This document shows positions 25,139-32,247 of a stretch of DNA of 64,000 bases, in pieces; the first letter of the stretch is position 1, and the number at the start of each line of letters is the position of its first letter. This DNA comes from Arthrobacter sp. (GTDB lineage: Bacteria > Actinomycetota > Actinomycetes > Actinomycetales > Micrococcaceae). The position numbers were made by a program, and so were the translations under genes. Where the stretch lies: the NCBI RefSeq assembly GCF_031179985.1, contig NZ_JAPSHJ010000005.1:78660-142659 (forward strand). The letters are read 5' to 3'. Below the pieces are notes generated by a model. That model was not told where the DNA came from and searched no databases. It worked only from the letters and a program-made list of their open reading frames with translations.

Positions 25139-26092
25139 ATGACACAGCCAGAATCGATTCACGCCCCGCCTCAGACGCCCGATAGGACCCGCCCTAGGCG
25201 GAGACTTCGCCAGCAGTGGAGCAAGCAACGTGTCGTCATCGTTCTGGCTGCGGTCCTCGGCGTGGGGGTTCTGGTCTATCCAACAGCTTCGGCGTGGTTC
25301 TCTGACCGGGTGCATGCCACGGAAATCAGCGGCTACATCGATAGCGTTGAAAACATCTCCCCGTCCGTGAAGACAGGCCTTCTGAACGAAGCCCGGCAAT
25401 TCAACAAGCAACTGCCTTTCGGGCCGCTGCGGGATCCGTTCGCCCTGAACGAGAACGGCGAGCAGACTGTCATCGGTTCCGGCTCTGATGCGTATAAGAA
25501 AATGCTTGGCGTCGGACCTGACGGGATGATGGGACGCATCAGTATCCCCTCCATCCGTGCAGACCTGCCAATCCTTCATGGGACAGATGAGGGCGCCCTC
25601 TCCAGAGGGATCGGGCACCTGTTCGGCTCCGCCCTGCCGGTCGGGGGAGACAGCACCCACAGCGTCCTTACCGGCCACTCCGGGTTCGTCAGCGCCACAC
25701 TTTTTGACCACTTGGACCAAGTCACTGAAGGCGACGTTTTTAGCGTTACGACGCTGGACGAGACCCTTCACTACAAGGTCGACCAAATCCTGACGGTGCT
25801 TCCCGACGACACTAGGGCTCTTCGCAAAGTGGAGGGCAAGGACTACATCACCCTGATCACGTGCACCCCCAAAGGTATCAACAGTCACAGGCTGCTCGTG
25901 CGTGGCGAACGAACCGACCCGCCGGTCATCGACTCAACCCAGCACGTCCTCCCCAGCACGACAACTGACCCCGGCTTTCCCTGGTGGGCACTGGCACTTC
26001 TGGTCGCAGCTACACTCCCAATCGTTGCTACACGCGCACCCGGCCGCGCACCAAAAGCAGCAGCAATGCCAACCAAAACAGACCCGGACTAG
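25139..26092 (+). CDS. Class C sortase (pilus polymerase)
   Basis: A 317-residue membrane sortase. A membrane helix lies at about residues 31-52 and a second near the C-terminus (about 283-305), as in pilus-type class C enzymes. The catalytic triad is His180 (LTGHSG), Cys242 (TLITCTP) and Arg251 (INSHRLLVRG); the RDPF segment near residue 98 is a possible lid. It joins the pilin's Lys186 to the LPLTG threonine and may also attach the tip protein. AGGA is near ATG 25139. No housekeeping sortase is present in the window, so final wall anchoring must use one encoded elsewhere. Confidence 0.92.
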   Translation: MTQPESIHAPPQTPDRTRPRRRLRQQWSKQRVVIVLAAVLGVGVLVYPTASAWFSDRVHATEISGYIDSVENISPSVKTGLLNEARQFNKQLPFGPLRDPFALNENGEQTVIGSGSDAYKKMLGVGPDGMMGRISIPSIRADLPILHGTDEGALSRGIGHLFGSALPVGGDSTHSVLTGHSGFVSATLFDHLDQVTEGDVFSVTTLDETLHYKVDQILTVLPDDTRALRKVEGKDYITLITCTPKGINSHRLLVRGERTDPPVIDSTQHVLPSTTTDPGFPWWALALLVAATLPIVATRAPGRAPKAAAMPTKTDPD

Positions 26093-26373
26093 CCGCCGTC
26101 TTCAAGCCCAGCCAGCTGCTCCAGTTCCAGGGCGGCGAGAAGCTCCGTTACAGGCACGTTGATGGCTTGGGCGGCCGCCGACAGGATGGTGAAGTGTTGC
26201 CGGGCGAGAGCGATGGCCAGCTCTGTTGCGGAGTTGGGGCCGTTGCGTCTCACCAACTCTTCGACGAGCTCGGTCATGCGGCCGGTCAGCTGCCCCGGTC
26301 CTTCGGATTCCTCGGCCGCAATTCGCGTCATAACGACCGCAGCCAGGCCGGCGTGATCATATCTCAGTCCCAT
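26089..26373 (-). CDS. Hypothetical protein, small, helical
   Basis: A 94-residue protein of mostly helical character with no cysteine and no membrane segment (TELVEELVRRNGPNSATELAIALARQHFTIL). No family is recognised. Its stop overlaps the sortase stop by four bases, convergent, and its 5' side faces the sigma gene at 26553. It may be a regulator or chaperone for the neighbouring surface genes, but nothing in the sequence shows this. Confidence 0.6.
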   Translation of the reverse strand: MGLRYDHAGLAAVVMTRIAAEESEGPGQLTGRMTELVEELVRRNGPNSATELAIALARQHFTILSAAAQAINVPVTELLAALELEQLAGLEDGG

Positions 26374-26467
26374 TGAAACACTTTAGAGCCGCCCGTCGGG
26401 ATTTTGTGCTTTTACCGCAATGGCCTATCCATCCCAAGAAGATTCTTTTCGGCCCCATGCAGTTTCG

Positions 26468-26497
26468 CGTCATAAAACGGAAGCCGCCCGCGTATAG
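26468..26497 (+). promoter_or_regulatory. Candidate ECF-type promoter, site F
   Basis: CGTCA at 26468-26472 and, after 19 bases, GTATAG at 26492-26497 (CGTATA one base earlier also fits). The bases after CGTCA (TAAAAC) differ from the others, so the match is moderate. It faces the sigma gene at 26553. Confidence 0.45.
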
Positions 26498-26552
26498 GAG
26501 GAGAGCGGTGGTCATCGTTTACTGGGTTTGGGGCGAGTGATGGGAAGAATGC

Positions 26553-27185
26553 GTGGAGACAGTGGGGGAACTGGTGCCCGAGGACGCCGGCGTCTTTGGG
26601 CCGGAGGCGGACCTGATCGATGGTGTGCGGAACGGGGATCCGGATGCGATGGCTGCCCTGTATGAGCGGCACCGCGAACCGGCGTTGAGGTTTGCCCGGT
26701 CGCTGATGTCCCGGGCGGAGGATGCTGAAGATGTTCTGCATGAGGCGTTCGCGAACGCTGTTCGTGCTATCCGTAACGGCTTCGGCCCCAGCGACTCGTT
26801 TGCGCCTTACCTGAATACCTGTGTGCGCTCGGTCTCGAATAATGCCTGGAAGAGGCAGGCGAAGGAGAGGACGTCCCCCTTCGAAGACCTGGACCCTCTC
26901 GCCGTCGCCGTTGAAGACCCTGGCTTGGAAACAGTGTTGAGTGTTTTCGAGCACGAGCACGTTGCGGCGGCAATGCGGACTCTTCCGGAACGGTGGCGCA
27001 TAGTGCTCTGGCATTCCGAGGTAATGGGCGAACCGCCAAGGAACATCGCCCCTTTGCTGGGCATCGAAGCCAATGCGGTCTCATCGCTGCTGATCAGGGC
27101 CCGTGCCGGGCTTCGCGCCGCCTACGAACGGCAGGCCCTCCCAATGACAGAACCGGGAGGCCTGGACCGTGGTGGACTCAACTGA
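26553..27185 (+). CDS. ECF-like RNA polymerase sigma factor
   Basis: A 210-residue sigma factor: region 2 in LIDGVRNGDPDAMAALYERH and AEDVLHEAFANAV, region 4 in LPERWRIVLWHSEVMGEPPR and AVSSLLIRARAGLRAAYE. The family motif RNGFGP is present. It is very similar to the protein at 31353 and, more distantly, to those at 4507 and 7508. GTG 26553 has GGGAAG five bases before it; no other in-frame start fits the region-2 spacing. The downstream small-family gene starts inside its last codons (17-base overlap), which implies coupled translation. Confidence 0.88.
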   Translation: METVGELVPEDAGVFGPEADLIDGVRNGDPDAMAALYERHREPALRFARSLMSRAEDAEDVLHEAFANAVRAIRNGFGPSDSFAPYLNTCVRSVSNNAWKRQAKERTSPFEDLDPLAVAVEDPGLETVLSVFEHEHVAAAMRTLPERWRIVLWHSEVMGEPPRNIAPLLGIEANAVSSLLIRARAGLRAAYERQALPMTEPGGLDRGGLN

Positions 27186-27432
27186 GGGATACGAGGGGAG
27201 ACCCGTGGGCGCAGGTCTTTTTCCCAGGGACATGGTGGGCGTCGAGGGGATGCTGCTTCAGGACCTTGCCGGATCCTACGCGGAATACCGCCATGCCTTG
27301 GCAGGCCCCTTTGACCCTGTGAAGATCCTGGCACTCACCGGCGACGTCCTCCAGTCCGTCAGCACTATCCTCTCCGCCATCGAGCAGCCCCCCGAGCACC
27401 ACACCGTAGACCCAGGAAAGGCCTGGCAATGA
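27169..27432 (+). CDS. Small paralogous protein (DPVLAM family), divergent member 4
   Basis: An 87-residue protein whose centre (LAGSYAEYRHAL, FDPVKILALTGDVLQSVSTIL) aligns with the DPVLAMxRTGxLLRxLExL part of the other three members, while the SVGRREF segment is replaced. GTG 27169 overlaps the sigma gene by 17 bases, and the next gene starts on its stop codon. Translational coupling to a sigma factor is the best hint that this family acts on sigma factors, for instance as a small anti-sigma or co-factor. Confidence 0.65.
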   Translation: MVDSTEGYEGRPVGAGLFPRDMVGVEGMLLQDLAGSYAEYRHALAGPFDPVKILALTGDVLQSVSTILSAIEQPPEHHTVDPGKAWQ

Positions 27433-27794
27433 TTGATGCCCATCACCTCGCCTACGCCGGAGTGCTCCTGGTCTTCCTCGCAGGGGCAGCCTTCATTGCC
27501 ATTAGCGCCTTCCTAATCTTGGGGACGGCATGGCTCACCGTTGTTGGGGTCCGCTTCATCAAACGCCGCACACCGCACAAGCCGCCAGGAGGGGAGTGCA
27601 AGCGGAGGAACGCCTTGGAGCCGGTCCTGCCGATGGAGGAGGCACTACGCCAGGCCGCTGCGGGAAAGGCCAATTATCCCCAGGAACGATCCGGGAACGA
27701 CCTGGAAAGATCAATCGGGGCACGGACAGGCCCAAGCAGGCGCCTGCGGGCGCAACGACGCCAGACAGCGGCCCGGACTAAAACTGCCGCCTGA
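27429..27794 (+). CDS. Small membrane protein, unknown function
   Basis: A 121-residue protein starting with ATG overlapping the previous stop by four bases. Residues about 8-40 form a strongly hydrophobic stretch (VLLVFLAGAAFIAISAFLIL); the remainder is basic and Arg/Lys-rich (RFIKRRTPHK, RRLRAQRRQ). It is third in the sigma operon, so a membrane-bound regulator of the sigma factor is conceivable, but no anti-sigma motif is visible. Confidence 0.6.
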   Translation: MIDAHHLAYAGVLLVFLAGAAFIAISAFLILGTAWLTVVGVRFIKRRTPHKPPGGECKRRNALEPVLPMEEALRQAAAGKANYPQERSGNDLERSIGARTGPSRRLRAQRRQTAARTKTAA

Positions 27795-27851
27795 CAGTAT
27801 CGCCCTGCTCCCAGACGCCGTTCGCCTTGGCGAATTTCCCCGGCGAAACTG

Positions 27852-27881
27852 CGTCAGGAATTGCATTCTCCCGGGTTAACC
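27852..27881 (+). promoter_or_regulatory. Candidate ECF-type promoter, site G
   Basis: CGTCA at 27852-27856 followed by GGAATTGC and, after 19 bases, TTAACC at 27876-27881. The stretch GCGTCAGGAATTGC is identical to that of site I upstream of the sigma gene at 31353. No annotated gene begins close downstream; a 27-codon frame starts at ATG 27884. Confidence 0.5.
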
Positions 27882-28081
27882 ACATGTGCGGGCGGTTGAT
27901 GCCCGGATCTCTCATGCAAATCCCCCGGATGAAGTGTGAGAGTCCCGCTCAGGGCGCCAAGACGTGAGACTCCTTGCCGCCCAAAGGGACGGGCGGAACA
28001 GTAATCCTGAAGAACTGAACCGCCCGTCCCACACCACCACATGTTCATGTCACGGAAACACAACCAAGTATCCATCTGCCT

Positions 28082-28111
28082 TATAGGCGAGAATCCTGCG
28101 GGGTCGTGACG
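28082..28111 (-). promoter_or_regulatory. Candidate ECF-type promoter, site L
   Basis: Minus-strand CGTCA (28111-28107) followed by CGACCC and, after 19 bases, CCTATA (28087-28082). It is back to back with site H, 24 bases apart, and points towards site G. Confidence 0.45.
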
Positions 28112-28135
28112 ACAAGCAGCCAGCCAGGACCGCAC

Positions 28136-28165
28136 CGTCACGATCGGTCCCGTTGATCGTCTAAT
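28136..28165 (+). promoter_or_regulatory. Candidate ECF-type promoter, site H
   Basis: CGTCA at 28136-28140 followed by CGATCG and, after 19 bases, TCTAAT at 28160-28165. It is one of the best matches and directly precedes the membrane protein gene; an in-frame GTG at 28178 would be nearly leaderless. Confidence 0.6.
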
Positions 28166-28258
28166 CAGGGACTGCAGGTGGTCTCATCTGCCGTCACCTC
28201 GCTGTTTGGATACCCTGCGGGTCCAGCAATACAGTCCCATGATGAAATCGGGTTGCCA

Positions 28259-28822
28259 ATGCATGTAAAAGCAGATTCGCCCCTCAACAGGGCGGCGGTG
28301 GTGCGCTTGCTGGTTCTGATACCTCTGATGGTCGGCATCCTTGTGGTTGGGGCCTACTACATCAAGTCCCTGGCAGCGGACAGCCTGGGAAGTCAGGCAG
28401 GGACTCCCCGAGACGTCCAGGTGATAGCCGGATCGGAAAAAATGACTCTCAGAATCGCGGTTACAAGTGTCCGTCCAGGATCCATTGATGACCTCAACAG
28501 ATTTGATATCCCCGCCGAAGACCAGGATAAGATCCCTCATTACATTTGGTTCAGATCAAAGATCACATCCGGTTCACTGCATTCAGGGGAACCGTTCCCA
28601 ATAACGGTCGACCAATGGGAAGCCGTTTCCTCCGGAGGAGAAACGTTGCAGGGCATCCCATTGGGTGGCGATCTTCAGCCTTGTCCTCAGATCAGCAACC
28701 AGAAGCTCTCTGCCGGGGAAGCAGATGAGGGATGTTTTATGGTCTTCAACGAAGCCGGGAACAGCCTGACAAGCGTGTCCCTGCATCTTGTGGGAGGCGA
28801 AAGCATCCGCTGGAGGTTTTAG
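28259..28822 (+). CDS. Single-pass membrane protein with extracytoplasmic domain
   Basis: A 187-residue protein with an N-terminal membrane helix (VRLLVLIPLMVGILVVGAYYI at about residues 15-36) and an extracytoplasmic beta-rich domain (KMTLRIAVTSVRPG, then SIRWRF at the end) containing two cysteines. The layout recalls membrane-anchored DUF4352-like Ig-type proteins, but the family is not certain. ATG 28259 is used because the helix follows it normally; GTG 28178, near the predicted transcription start, is possible and would add 27 residues. Site H promoter links it to the sigma regulon. Confidence 0.65.
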   Translation: MHVKADSPLNRAAVVRLLVLIPLMVGILVVGAYYIKSLAADSLGSQAGTPRDVQVIAGSEKMTLRIAVTSVRPGSIDDLNRFDIPAEDQDKIPHYIWFRSKITSGSLHSGEPFPITVDQWEAVSSGGETLQGIPLGGDLQPCPQISNQKLSAGEADEGCFMVFNEAGNSLTSVSLHLVGGESIRWRF

Positions 28823-29555
28823 GTCAGAGGCCCGCTTCACAGCCCTGTGACGGGACTGGCTTGCTTGGCACCCCTTTACGACGGCATCTTGAACTGTCGA
28901 ACCAATGGGTTCCGTCACGGAACCGTTCACTGGGTGCGTCCTGAAACTGCCGCGCATCGTCAAGCACAAGGGGCAAATGAACTGGCGCCGAATCCCTGCC
29001 CTCAGTTCCGCATCGGCTGCAGCCCTCACTATGGATTTGGAGAATGTGTCACGTCCTTCCCCTAGCTGCACCGTCAAATTGGCAGTCGTTCTGCTCAAAA
29101 TCCAGGTTCCGCGCGCCAAGCTGGTCGGAGGGGCAAGGGCAGGCGGAACCATCGATGTGCCCAGTCAGGGCGGTAGTACATGTCTGGATCTTCTTGGATC
29201 ATGGCATGGGCCGCATCTCAGTCACGCAAGGAGCGTTTAACCGTTCTCGCACTTGTCAGTTCGCAGTGGGAACGTTTCTGGGACGACGGCAACGTCCTGA
29301 CGTAAGTTGCGACTGCATGTCCCCCACGTGACGACCAGCGCAACATCCGATCAAGGTTCGCTCAAAAAGGGGACTTTTTCCAGTCAGGAACCGTCGATTC
29401 GAACAATTCGACAGTTACGCGTCAGTAGCCTCTCATTGCCGCTGTGTTCTTTTGGTGGCAGCCCTGACCACGATCAACGTGAATTCGGGCCCTACAGACA
29501 GCCGCCAGCCCTCCATCCGAGAATTGGCGCGCTCAAAAAGAAAGTTCACTCCACG
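28823..29555. other. Long intergenic stretch without a convincing gene
   Basis: Apart from the 17-bp dyad, the open frames here have no recognisable domain, poor start signals and conflict between strands. It includes a CGTCA at 29419 without a matching -10 element. It probably holds the upstream region of the LAETG surface protein. Confidence 0.5.
28908..28924. repeat. 17-bp dyad after the membrane protein gene
   Basis: GGTTCCGTCACGGAACC is a perfect dyad with one central base, 86 bases after the stop. It contains CGTCACGG but no -10-like element at 19 bases. It could be an operator or a weak hairpin. Confidence 0.45.
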
Positions 29556-31175
29556 ATGCTCAGATCTAGAAACCTTGCCGCCCGGAGACCCCTGGCCGCT
29601 TCAAGCTTCACCCGTGTTGTCGCGGGAGGCGCTGCCCTGATGGCCGTTGCTGTTGGATCCGCCGTTGCCGCCTCCGCAACATCAGGATCACCGACTTGCC
29701 TGAACCCGCTCGCAAAAACGCACAACTTCACAGTCATTGTGGAAGACAATGCTGCTCTCGGCTCAACCGGCGCGGGCGGCGAAATCGAGGGAAGCCTGGC
29801 AGCTGGCGGCGACGTCAGTTTTGGCCTGTACAACCTTTTGGATAACTCCGACGGGGGCGCGCTGCCGACGATTGGGAGTTCTGCGACCCAACTCCTGGTA
29901 GGAGGAACTATCGACTACAGCAGCGGCCAGAAGCTTGACCTGAATGCAGGATTCGGCAAGATCACCGACACCAGCGGCCTGAGTGTTACAGCCGATGGGA
30001 GGCTCGTGCAGCATGACGGCAACCGCTATGTGAAATCGCAGTTCGGCGCCGGCCAGAGCAGCGTCGCCGACTACACGGCAGCCGCCGAGACGTACAGTGA
30101 AGCTTTTCCGGCCGACTACTTCGACCGGTTGCGCACTCTCTCGACTCAGTACGCAGCTCTGACCGAGGGCGATGACGTCGCGCAGGTTTCCACTACAGGT
30201 AGCGGCGAGGTCCAGCTGGTACTCCAAGAAGGAGAAACCAATGTCTGGAGTGTTAGCGCTGCCAGTCTGGCTGGTGTCACTGCAGTGAACTTCAACGGAG
30301 CCACTCCCAGCGATGATACGCGGCTGGTTATCAACGTCATACCCGACGGTTCCAGGGACGTTGGAGGAGTGAGGTTCAACGGCGATCCGGTTTCGGACCG
30401 ATACTTTGCCCCCTGGGTCGTTTGGAACTTCGAGGGCTGGGAAAACCTGCGCCTTGTTGGCGCGACAGAAATGAGCGGGATGCTGCTGGCCCCTGACGCT
30501 GCGCTGGACTACAACCGCAACAACCCGCTTCGTGGCCAGATCCTTGCGGAAAGCATCAATATCACCGCGGCAGGCGAGATCCACCACTGGAGCTATGCAG
30601 CGGCGGCTTGCACCGAGGTGACCGTGACACCGTCGCCTGAGGTGACTGTTACGCCGTCGGCATCGGTTACGCCGTCGCCTGAGGTGACCGTGACACCGTC
30701 GGCATCGGTTACGCCGTCGCCTGAGGTGACCGTGACACCGTCGGCATCGGTTACGCCGTCGCCTGAGGTGACCGTGACACCGTCGGCATCGGTTACGCCG
30801 TCGCCTGAGGTGACCGTGACACCGTCGCCTGAGGAGACTGTTACGCCGTCGCCTGAGGTGACCGTTACGCCGTCGTCCACTCCTGAGCCCACCGTCACCC
30901 GTCCGGGTCAGGCCGCAACCGTTGGCCCGACGTCATCGGCCGACCCGACGTCATCCACGACGGCTCCGGTAGTTGCTTCTGTACCCGAATCGTCCACCCC
31001 AACCACCACCGGAGCGCTGCAGAGCGCTTCATCAGATCAGCTCGCAGAGACCGGCTTCGACCGTGCATGGATGGTCGCCATCGCTCTCGTTCTAATGTTC
31101 GGCGGCGCTCTGGCCGTGGCACTGAACCGCCGCCATGAAGGCAAGCGGGCTGCCGGCAACCGGGCCAGGCACTAG
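29556..31175 (+). CDS. Choice-of-anchor A family surface protein with LAETG sorting signal
   Basis: A 539-residue secreted protein. The signal peptide (RVVAGGAALMAVAVGSAVAASAT) is followed by a choice-of-anchor A domain (about residues 50-350, with AALGSTGAGGEIEGSLAAGG and MSGMLLAPDAAL). A Pro/Thr/Val spacer built of 14-residue EVTVTPSASVTPSP units follows, then a Ser/Thr linker, LAETG at 496-500, a membrane helix and NRRHEGKR. LAXTG signals are used by sortase E of high-GC actinobacteria, so this protein should be anchored by a different enzyme from the pilus. ATG 29556 is the first Met before the signal peptide; longer frames cover improbable sequence. Confidence 0.85.
   Translation: MLRSRNLAARRPLAASSFTRVVAGGAALMAVAVGSAVAASATSGSPTCLNPLAKTHNFTVIVEDNAALGSTGAGGEIEGSLAAGGDVSFGLYNLLDNSDGGALPTIGSSATQLLVGGTIDYSSGQKLDLNAGFGKITDTSGLSVTADGRLVQHDGNRYVKSQFGAGQSSVADYTAAAETYSEAFPADYFDRLRTLSTQYAALTEGDDVAQVSTTGSGEVQLVLQEGETNVWSVSAASLAGVTAVNFNGATPSDDTRLVINVIPDGSRDVGGVRFNGDPVSDRYFAPWVVWNFEGWENLRLVGATEMSGMLLAPDAALDYNRNNPLRGQILAESINITAAGEIHHWSYAAAACTEVTVTPSPEVTVTPSASVTPSPEVTVTPSASVTPSPEVTVTPSASVTPSPEVTVTPSASVTPSPEVTVTPSPEETVTPSPEVTVTPSSTPEPTVTRPGQAATVGPTSSADPTSSTTAPVVASVPESSTPTTTGALQSASSDQLAETGFDRAWMVAIALVLMFGGALAVALNRRHEGKRAAGNRARH
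30617..30890 (+). repeat. In-frame 42-bp tandem repeats
   Basis: Units of 42 bases coding EVTVTPSASVTPSP, four complete or nearly complete, then shortened 18-24-base variants (PSPEVTVT, PSPEETVT). They form the stalk of the LAETG protein. Copy number is likely variable between strains. Confidence 0.88.
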
Positions 31176-31271
31176 TCCACCCCACTGCGGTTTTCATCCT
31201 GCCAATCCCTGCCCCCTCCGGGTGGGGATTGGCAGGTGGGGGCAGGGCAAGAAAACTGTTTGCCGATTTAG

Positions 31272-31301
31272 CGTCAGGAATTGCTATTTCGGTCGTATAA
31301 G
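31272..31301 (+). promoter_or_regulatory. Candidate ECF-type promoter, site I
   Basis: CGTCA at 31272-31276 followed by GGAATTGC and, after 19 bases, TATAAG at 31296-31301, about 50 bases before the sigma gene at 31353. The first 14 bases are identical to site G. Confidence 0.6.
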
Positions 31302-31352
31302 AGCAAAGCAACTTCATCGCCTCCAGCGGTTTGGGGCCCAACGACGGGATGA

Positions 31353-32057
31353 ATGACTGTGCAGAATTATGGGGCCGTGCTGCCTTGGGAAGCGCCACAG
31401 CAGGACCGTTCGCGTTTTCATTTGGGGAGCGTCATCGCCGCCGCCGGGAAGGTTCCAAGGCAGACTGACAAGCTGATCCCGGGCGTTTCCGAGGCCCGCC
31501 TGATTATGGGGGTGAGGAGCGGGGAGCCTGCGGCAATGGCTCAGCTCTATGAGCGCCATCGTGTTCAGGGGCTCCAGTTCGCCAGATCCCTCCTCAACTC
31601 GTCTGAGGATGCGGAGGACATTCTGCACGAAGCCTTCACCAAGGCTGTTAGCGCTATCCGGAACGGGTTTGGCCCCACAGATACCTTCGGGCCATACCTG
31701 AGCACCTGCGTTCGGTCAGTCGTAAACTCCCTATGGACTAAACGTGCGCAGGAGAGTACTTCCTGTTTGAGCCACTTGGATGCCGAGGCGGTAGAGGACC
31801 CTGCCTTGGAAACGATTCTGTCAGTGTTCGAGCATGAGAACATTGCCGCGGCGATGCGCTCATTGCCTGAGCGGTGGCGGACTGTGCTGTGGCATGCCGA
31901 AGTGATGGGCGAACCGCCCAGAAACATTGCCCCGCTGCTTGGCATAGAACCGAACGCTGTCTCAGCACTGCTTATCAGGGCCCGCGCCGGACTCCGCGCC
32001 GCCTATGAGCTGCAGTCCAGGCCTGATATCAGCACGTCCGGCCGGGACCAGGCGTAG
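31353..32057 (+). CDS. ECF-like RNA polymerase sigma factor
   Basis: A 234-residue sigma factor highly similar to the one at 26553: region 2 in LIMGVRSGEPAAMAQLYERH and AEDILHEAFTKAV, motif RNGFGP, region 4 in [20 protein letters not shown] and AVSALLIRARAGLRAAYE. About 50 extra N-terminal residues precede region 2 and could be untranslated if an internal start is used. No small-family gene follows. The pair 26553/31353 flanks the LAETG surface-protein gene, as if a duplication had occurred. Confidence 0.87.
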   Translation: MTVQNYGAVLPWEAPQQDRSRFHLGSVIAAAGKVPRQTDKLIPGVSEARLIMGVRSGEPAAMAQLYERHRVQGLQFARSLLNSSEDAEDILHEAFTKAVSAIRNGFGPTDTFGPYLSTCVRSVVNSLWTKRAQESTSCLSHLDAEAVEDPALETILSVFEHENIAAAMRSLPERWRTVLWHAEVMGEPPRNIAPLLGIEPNAVSALLIRARAGLRAAYELQSRPDISTSGRDQA

Positions 32058-32247
32058 GGGCAGTTTTTAGGTGGTTCACTTGTTTACGCAGAGTGGCGGA
32101 CCACAACCTGGGCAGCTGCAGGATTAGCCGCCTTCGGCCTGCATCGCCGCCAACCATGTGGGGGACTGCAAGGTTGATGACTCCACAAGGGGCCTCCAGA
32201 GGGGGCGCCAAAACATCGTTCCGACGCCCCACTCTTTGGCTCTCCGC

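Larger units (their letters stand above)
27795..28135. other. Gene-poor stretch with converging candidate promoters and an inverted repeat
   Basis: No convincing coding region is seen. It holds site G (rightward), site L (leftward) and an 11-bp inverted repeat, GGGACGGGCGG at 27986-27996 inverted at 28020-28030, with a 23-base loop. A frame of about 64 codons on the minus strand downstream of site L has no recognisable features. A small RNA pair or an untranslated regulatory RNA would fit this layout. Confidence 0.4.

Noticed and set aside
28583..29152. 189-codon minus-strand frame after the membrane protein gene
   Set aside because: It overlaps that gene in antisense, has no recognisable domain and no clear ribosome site.
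29418..29447. CGTCA upstream of the LAETG protein gene
   Set aside because: The hexamer at 19 bases is GTGTTC, outside the range of the other sites.
30617..30890. Regular repeats considered as a CRISPR array
   Set aside because: Units are contiguous, in frame and code a stalk; there are no unique spacers.
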